From Melanopsichium pennsylvanicum (taxonomy: Eukaryota > Basidiomycota > Ustilaginomycetes > Ustilaginales), in the NCBI GenBank assembly GCA_900208305.1, contig OAPG01000023.1, positions 62,001 through 126,000 on the forward strand: a stretch of 64,000 nt of DNA, in the 5' to 3' direction. The position numbers and the translations under genes are program-made. Below the pieces are notes generated by a model that was not told the origin of the DNA, ran no database searches, and worked only from the letters and a program-made list of their open reading frames with translations. How positions within the stretch are numbered: the stretch's first letter is position 1; each line of letters begins with the position of its first letter. Shown piece by piece: positions 31,323-42,381 of the stretch.

Positions 31323-32193
31323 CTATCTGCGACCACCACGACGCTTGGCCATTTCTTGTGCTTTCTTCTCCTCGTGCAATCTCTGCTGCTTGATCACATT
31401 TCCAATACCTGCCAACCTCCTATCATCCTTCCTGAGATAGTACAATTTGGCCCTTCTAGTCCTCCTCAACTTGCCCGACTTGTCGTTCTTGCCCGCCTCG
31501 GCCTTTTGAATCACCCTGACGTCCTTCAACAAGGGCGAGTACAGGTTGAAACGCATCTCGACACCCAATTTCTGTACCAAATTTCTGAGCACAAACGACG
31601 TCGAAACACCACGACGTCGAACTGCGATGAGCACGCCGGAGAATGAAGAAAAATTCGTCTTGAGAGGCGAAGTCCAAGATTCGATGATGAGCACCGATCC
31701 AGGTGGGATGCGTTCGGGAGACTTGCGGTCAAACAGCTTGGTGAGTCGATTGCCTGGGTCATAGCGTGTGCGCAGATCAGAGTGGACACGCGGCATAACG
31801 CCGTCAAACATGGACTTGGGAGCAGGAGGTGGGGTGATGCCTTTCTTGGTAGACACAAACGCCGGCACTTCTGGGATCAATGCGGCTGATGAGAAAGGGT
31901 ATATGTTTGCTGTTGGTGAGCAAGAACACCATCAAATGGACAAACAGTAAGAGAAAAAGGTCAGTCTTGATAAGATTGATATGCCGCATGGAATGCTGGT
32001 GAAGCTGTGACGTACATCTTTGAGGGTTTGATTTGGTTTCAAGAGCCGATGCGGCCTTGTGCTTGTTTTGTGATGTAGAGAGGCATCGTCGAGAAGCGCA
32101 AGCAGAGGTCGAAGCCACTGAACAAGAGCTGGATCCCACACGAAGCAACTGGAAGAGGGTTGTGAGAGTTTTTGCTGATGTTGTGGCCAACAT
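31323..32193 (-). CDS. IMG1: Mitochondrial ribosomal protein bL19m (two exons)
   Basis: Exon 1 is 32193-32016 (178 bases), the intron is 32015-31886 (130 bases, donor GTACGT, acceptor ATCAG, phase 1) and exon 2 is 31885-31323. The product is 246 aa. Exon 1 encodes an Arg/Ser-rich, acid-poor mitochondrial targeting sequence (RRCLSTSQ). Exon 2 carries the L19 core: PPGSVLIIESW, FSGVLIAVRRRGVSTSFVLRN, GVEMRFNLYSPLLKDV, and RRTRRAKLYYLRKDD, with basic tail KRRGGRR. L19 sits at the subunit interface of the mitoribosome large subunit. Exon 2 has no in-frame ATG before the core, so the upstream exon is needed. It is divergent from NOT3. Confidence 0.92.
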
Positions 32194-32926
32194 GATGAGC
32201 AAATGTATGGACACCGAGGCACTTTCCAACTTGTGTGGACGAGTAATGTGCGGCTGGAAAAGGGGTGATGATGACGATGAAGGATGCGACCGACGACCAA
32301 AAAGCTGATTGTTTCGTATTAATTGCGACTGTTAAACACAAAATTGGATTTTCGACTTTTTTTTTGCGCGTTTATTGGTTTTGCTTTTCGTACTCGTACG
32401 AGAATCAATCAGTTGAGAGAAACGCTAAAAAACCGGATTCGTTCGATTCACTGTGCAGAACAGATCGGGGGATTTAGCACCATCATCACCCAACCAACCA
32501 GCGCAGAGCTAAGCCGAGAGAGGTGCAAATGCAGAGGCAGAAAGCCCATTTTTGACTGTACATACTGCGCATTCCATACTTGATTCATACCTTTCTTTCA
32601 TCCTTCACTCACCTCTTTCAATCAACATTGAACAGCGACCACATTCATCGCAGCTTTGAGTTAATCAAATTTGTTGCGCTACCCGTTCATTTAGCATCAG
32701 CTCGACTTTTATCCGCAAGACGTTGCAAGTGTTCAAAAACTTCGGGCTGACAACTGCGTTGACAGTTCACTTGCATACTTGCCTTCGGTATCACTACGCA
32801 CCAGCTAAGCAGTCTCGCAACCCTTTCACCAGCGCCCATTCGTCAGTATCTGGCTCCATCCACACCGTGCCATCGACCATCACATCCTCGCCACGCACAC
32901 CACAGCGGCGACACTAAATCAAAACA
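32194..32926. promoter_or_regulatory. Divergent promoter between bL19m and NOT3/5
   Basis: It includes one ACTGTAC (32555-32561) and a C/A-rich leader before the NOT3 start. No coding sequence is visible. Confidence 0.45.
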
Positions 32927-35162
32927 ATGGCGGCGAGAAAGTTGCAGACAGAGATCGACAAAAGCTTGAAAAAGGTCGCAGAAGGTGTCGAGATATTCGA
33001 AGACATGTACGAGCTCCTTCAGAGATCCACAAATGCCACCCAGAAGGAGAAAATGGAGTCTGATCTCAAAACACAGATCAAGAAGCTTCAACGTTTACGT
33101 GATCAGATCAAGACATGGCTCCAAAGTAACGACATCAAGGATAAGAAGCCGTTGCTCGACAACCGTAAACTCATCGAGACGCAGATGGAAAAGTTCAAGG
33201 CGTGCGAAAAGGAGATGAAGACAAAAGCCTTCTCCAAAGAAGGTCTCATAGCCGCCGCCAAGATGAACCCCAAGGATCGTGAAAAGGCAGAGATTTCGGA
33301 TTGGTTATCTACGCAGGTAGATGAGCTTGCGCGTCAGATCGAGGCGGCCGAGGCAGAGATCGAGACCATCTCGGGTTCAGGCAAGAAGAAGAAGGGCTCT
33401 GCCAAGGACGAACGCGCGTCGGCGCTCGAGAATGCCAACGACAGGAGGAACTGGCACATTTCACGCTTGGAAATCCTGCTGCGCATGCTCGAGAACGGAA
33501 ATCTCGAAACAGAACGCGTGCACGACATCAAGGACGACATTGCCTACTTTGTCGAGTCCAACGTCGAGGAGGACTTTGAGGAGGACGAGGGCATCTATGA
33601 TGACCTCAACCTCGACGATGGCGAAGAGGCCTTCGGGCTCAAGGAGAACGACGACATGCACAGCAACGTTGACTCGACCGCCGGCATGGACGATCTCAGC
33701 TTCCGCGACATGAAGGACACGCCCACAAAGCCGCGACGAGACAGCGTTGCCGAGACCACACCAAGCAGCACCACCAACACCAACAATACCACCACCAAGA
33801 AGGAAGATCCCGCTATATCACCAGCACCTTCAGCACCCGTACAACCTGCTGCACCACCGATTGCACCCACCTCGGCCAAAAAGACGACCAAGAAGCCATC
33901 CCAGGAGCCTGTCGCAGTGCCAAAGGAGAAGGCAGTCCCCACCGCCAACTTTGCACAGGCCAAACCACCACCCGCACCTCAGTCTGCCATGCTATCGCCG
34001 CCAAAGGTACCGAGTGCCGCACCGCTGCCTCCAATTCGCTATGCTGCTGCTGCCGCTGCTGCAGTAGCAGCAAGCGCTGCTGCCTCGGCTGCCTCCAATT
34101 CGGCTGCTTCGCCTTCAACCGCCACAGCATCTATCGCGCCAGAACCGACATCCGATGCCAACACAGCCGCATCAGTATCCTCGTCAACACAACCATCTTT
34201 AGCGGCACCGGCGGCGCCTTCGACACCGGCCAAGTCGAACGTCGACGCACTCAAGAACAATGGGCACGACAAGGTGCGATCTGCATCACCAGCCCCACCT
34301 GGCCTCATCAAAGTCGATGCATCCAGCAGTAGCAACAGCAGTAGCAGCAGCAGCAACACCAACACCAACACCACTGCACCTACACAAGAAGCATCTTCGG
34401 CAGGCAACATCGCCTCTTCTGGCTTCCGACCAGCGCAGCTTGCCGCATCGTCGGCAGCTGCGAGTGTAGTTCAACCTGCGGGAGGTGGAGCGGGCACAGC
34501 AGCGCAACAAGCGGCAGCGCAAAAGGAAGCGGGTACAGAAGCACGTTTGCCCACCTCGCTCACCGATCTGGTTTCGTCGTTTGAATCCGCCAAGCAAAAG
34601 TCGCTTCGACGGGATGCGAATCTGGGTTTGATTCACAAGTCTCTGGAATCGTCGTTTATGAATGTTCCAGAGGCTTTGGATTCGGATAAGCCAAAGTACT
34701 ATGTTGCCAAGAACCCGTTCCCTACGCCGAGCTACTATCCGCAAACACCCGCAAGCGTTTTTGACCATCCGGCGCTGTATGCCAAATTTGATGTTGATAC
34801 GTTATTTTACATCTTTTATTATCAGCAGGGGACGTATCATCAGTATCTAGCGGCAAAGGAGTTGAAGAAGCAATCGTGGAGGTTTCACAAGCAGTATCTG
34901 ACTTGGTTCCAGAGGCATAGTGAACCACAGGCGATTACGGATGAGTATGAGCAAGGCGTCTATGTTTACTTTGATTGGGAGGGGAGTTGGTGTCAGAGGA
35001 AGAAATCCGATTTTAGGTAAGTACAGATGCTTTTATCTGAAAACTGAAAAGAAGTTGTTGTGTACTGATATATCTTTTCTGCTCTTTACTCTGCTTTTCC
35101 TTTTTTTTTGGGGTTGTGTTGGTTATGACAGGTTCGAGTATCGATGGTTGGAAGACAATTAA
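32927..35162 (+). CDS. NOT3: CCR4-NOT complex subunit NOT3/NOT5 (two exons)
   Basis: Exon 1 is 32927-35016, the intron is 35017-35131 (115 bases, donor GTAAGT, acceptor ACAG, phase 2) and exon 2 is 35132-35162, only 31 bases. The product is 706 aa. The N-terminal Not3 coiled-coil domain (about 1-225) begins MAARKLQTEIDKSLKKV and includes LQRLRDQIKTWL and HISRLEILLRMLENG, all highly conserved. A long disordered Pro/Ala/Ser/Thr-rich middle (about 265-540) follows. The C-terminal NOT box starts near YVAKNPFPTPSYYPQTP and ends GSWCQRKKSDFR joined to FEYRWLEDN; the splice restores this conserved end. It acts in mRNA deadenylation and codon-dependent decay. Confidence 0.97.
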
Positions 35163-36100
35163 AAAGAGATTCCAACTTGACCTGTATTAAAGAGGGTTAT
35201 ATCGGTCTCAAAAGCAGTGACCGATATGATTATTATTGTACTGTACACCACGCAAAAATAAATGAAACAGAAAAAAAAAAAGAATTTAACCAGTCTCGTC
35301 ACTACTACACTGCTATTTTTTTTTTTTCTATTCGATGCTGATGTTGCCGGGATTTTGTCGAAATGGTTGGAATGAAAGAGAAGAGAATGTCAAACCCTAA
35401 AGAAGCAAAAAATAATAATAATAATAATAATTTGTGTTGGATTTTGCACGGTGAAGTTCTTGATTCGGGCGCGCGGTAAGGTTTTTTTTTGGTGTGTTCA
35501 GTATTTCAACATGATATTTGTAGACAGAAGAAGTCAAAGTGAATTTTCAGGTATAAAGTGCGATTTTCAATAGATGGTAAGAAGATGTAGTAAAAACTTT
35601 CATATGTATGAATGGGCAAAGTTACAAAGTCCACCTTCTTTCTACACTTGTACAATATTCCATATATAGGTTTTCTTAAAATTGGATGAAACCGAAGGAT
35701 CAATTGGGCATAAACATTCTCCACTTTACAGTGATTTACGTTTTTGATAAGGCTACTAAGGATCAACCCAGTACAAATACCACGAAAGCGGTTAGTGCCG
35801 CAATCGGATGCATACAATTAATCACCCGTCATGGTAGGCTGTTGATGATCAAGAGACTAACTTAAGCCTCAAAATTATAATATCGTTGCGTAACTTGCGA
35901 AACAGGTGTTTTCGTTCGACTTTATCCAGATCGTCACAGAGAAAGAGAGAGAGGGAGAGAAACCCACCATCACGACGTCCTTGTCTACAGTATGTACGAT
36001 ATCGAGCAATTTTCGAATCCCAAATTCATGACATTCTCTCCTCTTCTTCCTCTCTCTCCCTTTTTGACCTGCTCCGTAATTAATTCAAGATCCTTGAACC
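35163..36100. other. Convergent 3' intergenic region (NOT3 / Dicer)
   Basis: AT-rich, with an (AAT)n repeat at about 35410-35431, a GA run near 35940-35960 and one ACTGTAC (35240-35246). No gene is seen. Confidence 0.55.
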
Positions 36101-39100
36101 TCAAACTTGCTTCTCGGATCTAACAATAAATGCCTTTAATTCCGACAAACTAAAAGGTCGAACCAAAACCTTCTGCTCCTGTCTTTGCTGTTCGGGTGAA
36201 TCGAGCAACGGGCTAGTAACAAAGTTTTGGTGGATCCGTTTCCAATCCAGAGTTCGAACCAGTTCGTGTAAGTAGTACTCTTCTTCATCCAGCATGGCCA
36301 CCAACTTAACTTGCAAAGATGATGTCGACGATGAAGAAGAAGAAGAAGAACAAGGGAAAGGGTCCTCTGCTTGCAGGAATGAATCATCTTGGCCATACAT
36401 ATCGTCATCCTCGTCGACAGTACTGGTGCGACGCAAGGAACTCGTCAGAGCAGTAATCGATTTCTGTAGGACTGACAGCTCTCGAGCAATCCCCACAGCT
36501 CGTGTGAGATGCGCTGCGCTCCCGGGCAACGTAACGATTTTCCCCACCATAACATCGCCTATATGTAACTCGACCCATAATTCCGTCAACAATGCTTGCA
36601 CCAATCGCTCTTCGACATCTTTTTCTCCCTCTTCCTTTACCTTTCTCTCTATCTTCTTGCCTCCTTCAAGCCCAAGATTCTCATCCTCCTCTATCTGCTT
36701 CTCCCTCTGTCCCTCAACCAACCTCTCCAAATCCAGTCCAAAATCGAACAAATTCGACCTCACCCAAACCATCTGCACCGCATTACATCCCCCAAGCACT
36801 ATATTCTTACGCATCACTCCGAACACATATTCGATCACCCTCTTTGCATCCACGATCCTCACCGAATCAAACCTGCAATGCTCCTCGTAAAACGGTTTGA
36901 AAATACGTCCGAACACCCTCGCCACCACCTCTTCGTTAAATTCGCTGTCTACCACGATACTTGCCAGTGACGCTTCCAACACATCGGCGATCGCTTTGGG
37001 CTTCACCATTGTCCTAGGTACCAAAGTCCAATATTGATCAACCACCAAGTCGATTTTTCCAGTGTCTTTCAACTTTGTTTGTTGAGCAAATATCTTTTCC
37101 AGAGCGCTTGCATAGGTAGCAATGGCAGAGCGAAGAACAGAAGAGTTACTCGCAACATACTGGTGCAATTTCAACCTTACCCCTAAAGCAGATAAGGCGG
37201 AATTGCTGGCCAACAACCCTTTCAACGCCGTCAATTCTCCAGGAGATAAATCTGGATGATCAGAAAAAATGGATCGCACAATCAAGTAGTCCAACCAGGC
37301 ATCACCCAGAAACTCCAAGCGTTGGTAACTCGGTAGCACCGAAGCCAACAAACTCGGATGCGTAAACGCCTCAAGACCTAGGTGCGGGTATCGGTATGTA
37401 TGATCGAAGAGGGTTTGCAAATGGTCGAGCCCTGAACGAGAGATTCGATCTTGCCATGCTTCTGTGATGGACTGAGTCTTGAGTTCCAATAGCAAGTGGT
37501 TGAAGTCGGAAAGCGTGCAAACGTTGGGTGGAATAAGGTGGAGCGTGTGAAGAACCGATAGGGCACCTTGCGTTCCGGACGTCAGGAGAGCTGCTCCGAT
37601 AAGCGCTTCTGTTATATCCGACAATGTTTTCTCTTTCACTACATCCTCCTCCCCCTTCCCCTCAATCTCCCTCTCTCCCTCCTCCTTTTTCTTAATCGAA
37701 CCTACCGCGCCGTCATCACTACTACCATTACTACTGTTACTCACATCTATTTCTGTCTTTGTCCTCCAGGTAAGAACTCCACCAATCCTGCCAACAATCG
37801 GCCCGCTAAACCGCTTTCCCCCGTAACCGGAACTCCGAAACACCCCGTACGATTCTAACCCCAACCTCTTGGCCTCACTCAACAAACGCACATTGGTCAA
37901 GATCGCCTTGTTGGCCAAATGCAACTCTGCCTCTGTCCGACCCAAATTGGTCGTAAACGTATGACAAGTTGCTACCAACTTCAACAATGTATCCCCCAAA
38001 AACTCCAATCTCTCGTAATCAAATCCTGAACCCGCCGAAGGAGACGTAAGCGCTTCGAGCACCAGGTCTGTGTTAATCTTGCCAGAGAAAAGTCGGATGT
38101 TGCAACTATGTGCGAGCAAAAGTTGGTCATAACGAGTGAGGATCGAAGGGAGGAGGTGGATGCTGGACACGAGAGATGCCGAGAATGGAAAGATGCGGTA
38201 GAATGTTGGAATGATCAAGCAAGTTGTCGTCGGTGATTTGCGGGTGGTGTTGGCTTTTCGCTGTTGAACAGAGCCCGAAGTGGTGGGTTTGAGAAGGTTT
38301 CGGATTTTGGCCATCTTTGACACTTCCAAGAGTGGAGTGTTAGCGAGACTAAGAGCGAGGTCAGCGGCTACGCCTTCTTGGTCCGATGCGCAATGACGAG
38401 CGTACATCTTGAAATGTTGTTGCAGATACGTTGGCGCGCCATTACCGACGGTGGTCGTGGTGGTGATGGGATCGTTCGGGGTTAGATCACTACGTACGCG
38501 CTCGAATTTGTACAGAGAGTATGATTGGTACCCATGCTGTCGAACCAAAACACGGCCATTGAGCTGGTCGATGGCACTCAGGTCATCACCGATAGCGAGG
38601 GTCTCGAGTGACGTAGCAAATTCGAAGACGAGGTTGGTGACGTCTCTGACTTGGGTGACGCCAGGAGCTGCACGAACTGGAATGAGGAGGAGTGCCGGCT
38701 CGGTGTCGCCCTCGAGCAAAAGTGCGGAGTCGGACCCCTTTTTGCCGTTGATGAGCTGAAAGATGTATTTGGTCAAACTTGTAGCTGCCTCAACGTCCTC
38801 TTTGCTGAGCGCCGGCAGCTCGCCAAGTAAAATCGGGCCAACATCCTTCAACCGGCCTGAAACGGGGTGCAACAACTTCATCAACTTCGTCTCTGGCAGT
38901 GCAGCCCCACGAGTCAGCAACAACAACGGCTGCAATCCCTCGGCAAACTTGTCTAGCGGGAGATACGTCGCATGGTACCGCGCGTCCTGACCCTTTGCCT
39001 TGGCATCGTCAATAAATCGCGCCCAACCATCCATGTTCTTCACCGGCACACGGATTGGATTTCCACTCCCCCTCCAAGCCTTGTGGTGCGGATTCACAAT

Positions 39101-41537
39101 CCCACCATCTCCTCCTCTCATTTTGACCACAACCTTTTCAACGTACTTTGGCATCAACCAAGCATCCAATTCTTCCAGCTTTCTCAACTGCTGACACGCT
39201 TTGAACGCTGCCATCCTTTTTGCCTGCTTCTTATTCCTTTCCAACCCCGACTCTACACTAGATGGGCGATGTGCTCGGAAGCTCAAGGATGCACCTATAC
39301 GCGTTCGGACCACCAAGACCATCGGTGATGGTTTCCAACGTGTATGCCAACACCGCATCCTTGAAATACTCTGAATGCAACGTTGCAGCATAGTGAGAGA
39401 TCAAAGTGGGTGCATCTTCAGGAAACAGCCTTGCACCTGTGGTGGACTCAAAGATGCAATCTTCGGATTCAGTTCCATCTTCAGCTTCGACTTGAAGCTT
39501 GGCTTGCCACTCTCCATCGTACATCCAGTTTGCATGGTCTGGATCGCCCTCACTCCCAATGCTTTCAAGCCACTTGCCACGGTTAGCTTCAGTATTGATC
39601 GCATTGAGAATCGCCTCGGCATGCTCCTTATTCCCTGTCTCTGCCATGAGGATGAACCTGCTGCCTTTGGCTCTGGCTCTGCCCCTGGACTGCAAGAAGG
39701 AAATGTGCCGGTTAAACAGATCGAATCGGATCACCAGATTCGCAGCCTGAATATCGAGCCCTTCTTCAGCGATGGAGGTGGCGACCAGGAGATTGGTGGA
39801 TTTGCGATGACGAAAACGGTTGAGCACTTGAACTTGGTCGTGCCAGTCCATCCCAGATCCGCCGCCGGAAGACGAGCTGTTGTCATGTCCCAGGAGATAT
39901 TCCGGATGAATGAACGAGAGCGATGGAATGCGCTTGATGAGTTCTACTAGCAGTGTTGCTGTTTGACGACGTCCGACAAAGATGATACCGCAAAAAGTCG
40001 CGGCCGACGGGGCGAAACATTTCAGAGTTTGGATAAGACGCAACACTTTGGGTGAGGTATTGGTTGCATCGAGCATGAGCACGGAGGGGAGGCAAGGTTG
40101 GTTATGCATGTAAAGGTGTATGCGCTGATTGAGCTCCGTGTTGGTGGAAAGGTGGGCTACGGCAAGACCCAGGCCGAGTGCTGAGCCAGATGATTGTGTT
40201 TCGCTCGAAGGACTGTCGCCGACACCACCTGAATTATCGTGATTCTCTGGAGGCGTTACGGCGCATCCACGCATACTAGCGTCTAAGATCCAATCATCAC
40301 TGAGGAGTTTGCGCTCATCTTTATCGATGTTAATCCATTTTCGTGCGCGTGATCTGTAGTCCAACAGTGTACTGTGCCAGAACAAATCACAACCGATTGG
40401 ACCCATCTGTCGCATCGTATACTCCAACTTGGGCCATACCTCCTTTTGAAATGCTTCCGTCACTGGGTCCAACACCACATCATCATCCTCCTGCGCCTCC
40501 TCGGCGGGTCTTGTCGCAAACATAGCCACCATTTCCAGACTGAGGCGGGAAAGATGCACACCATCCACTTGGTCGTCGAGCGCAGTGAGATACGAGTCGA
40601 ATTCAATGACGATCTCCTCGGGCTTGTTCTTGATATTCTCAAACTCTTTGAACGTATCCTTGGACACTGTATGGATTCTAGCATTCATCGTTTCTTGGAG
40701 GTACCGACTGGCTTCATCGAATCTTCCGGTACTTGTAAAGATGGGACTTGCGGTCATGCCGAAGATTTTTGGCGTATTTCCGTCGTGTTCCTTTGCGAGC
40801 TTGTAGTACTTCATGATGCGAAAGTAAGGATGGTTTTTGAGTGCATGGTGGACTTCGTCAAAGATTAGGAGGTTGAGATCGGACATTTTCACGAATCCAT
40901 GGATGAGGGCGTCGAGAAAGCACTGGGCAGTCGAAACGATGACTTGGTGCGATTCGAGTAGTGCAGACCATTGGGGCATGCGCCAGCTGTCGACGGTGAG
41001 CTTGTTGGATTTGCTACGTGTGGAGTCTTTGAGCTCGCCATAGAGTTTACCGACTTTGAGATTGGAGTTGCCAGCAATGACGGACGATTGCTGATGTACA
41101 AGTGGGACTAGGTTGACCAAGAAAAACGAGACCTTGTAAGTTGCAGAGGATGGAAGAGGAAGAGGAAGTTCGGTCAAGAGCGATTCGGCTGGGAAGAGTG
41201 GTCTAGAGATGTTTTGTTGATGAACATGTTGGAGGAGGAGCACAGAGATGAGGGTCTTGCCGCTACCAGTGTCGAGACAGACGAGGACGTTGCCTGCCTT
41301 TGCAAGCTCGGCCAGTTCAAGCTGGTAGGAGCGCGGTACAAATGCGAGCTGTTCGGAGCGAAGCTGGTCCGCCGGGTCGACGGATGTTTGAGCATAGATG
41401 TGGTCGAGGACCTTCCGACGCTTATGGCGTTCTTCATCCTCGTTAGAAGGTGAGGGGGTCGTGTCGGGCGAAACAGCTGACATACGAGCTTGAACCAGCT
41501 GAGGCATATCGCTAGAGTTACAAGCACGTTTCGACAT
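36101..41537 (-). pseudogene. DCR1: Dicer ribonuclease, interrupted by one +1 frame break (possible recent pseudogene, split gene or sequence error)
   Basis: Two overlapping frames form one Dicer. Frame A (41537-39258, 759 aa) has the N-terminal helicase: Walker A DTGSGKT (about 89-95), DEVH (227-230), GMTASPI, SIAEEGLDIQ, QSRGRARAKGSRF, then the Dicer dimerisation domain (TGARLFPEDAPTLISHYAATL to YRCILELPSTSP). Frame A stops at TAG 39260-39258. Frame B (open from 39391, to 36101) resumes the same domain at once (KKQAKRMAAFKACQQLR) and carries a poorly conserved platform/PAZ region and two RNase III domains with intact acidic residues: YERLEFLGD plus SDITEALIGA (IIIa) and YQRLEFLGDAWLDY plus IADVLEAS (IIIb). 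One base too many in the GGG at 39264-39266 explains the break. Dicer makes small RNAs from dsRNA. No clear C-terminal dsRBD is seen. Confidence 0.88.
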
Positions 41538-42381
41538 TGTATCGGACCCTTGAAGATTGACTAGATTTTGGAGAAGCTGGGAATGCTAAGATGCAGGGAG
41601 GTATTTGTATCTGACGACTGCGCTGCGGATGCCTCGAACGGATTGCGCGAGTCAGACTGTGAAGGCTTTGTTTCGTTGCGGATCGTGCCTTGTTGTGAGG
41701 TTGAGCTGGGAATTGCGCGAGTTGCTTGATTAGATAGAAGCGACTTATTGAGATTTTTCTTCTAGATCATTGGTGAGAAGCGCATATTTTGAATCGAAGC
41801 AGCAGTTTCTAGCCTTGCCAGTAATGCGCATTCATCTCGGTATTGAAGTTCCAAAGCTTGATAATGGCGCATCTGCAAGCCCGTCTCGTTCTGGCTGCAC
41901 GACACGAGGGGTGTCGAGCACTAGAAACTACACTACGAAGGCTACAAGATTGGTCCGAGTTTAACGTGTTGCCTTGAGCTGTTCGACTTCGAGGTGTGGT
42001 ACATATCATTGAATGAGAATGAGTGTGAACAAGAGATAAGGTCAAGGTTGGGATGAGATGCTTCATTTGGCACAAGGTCGGTGTCGCACAGGGCATCAAT
42101 CAATCAAGTGCAAGAGTGGATTCTTGACAGGTAAAGCATTCAGCTTTCTCAGTTCAAAGTCTTTCTGTGCTGAATCACGAATCGGCCGACACTAAAATTC
42201 CGTAACCCGAGAAATTTCCACCAAATTTCGGTGGAGCTGCAGCAGCACCTCTCACATTACGACTGAGCACGACACCACTCCTTAACAAGCCACCTTGAAC
42301 CAACATCCACGATCACTATATTTTACTGTACCTCATCTCTATCGATAATCGCAAAGCTGCAATCAATACCTCTTCGCACCC
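41538..42381. promoter_or_regulatory. Divergent promoter between Dicer and CWC21
   Basis: It contains a small inverted repeat near 42218-42235 (CCACC and GGTGG flanking AAATTTC) and one ACTGTAC at 42325-42331, 51 bases before the CWC21 ATG. No gene is seen. Confidence 0.45.
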
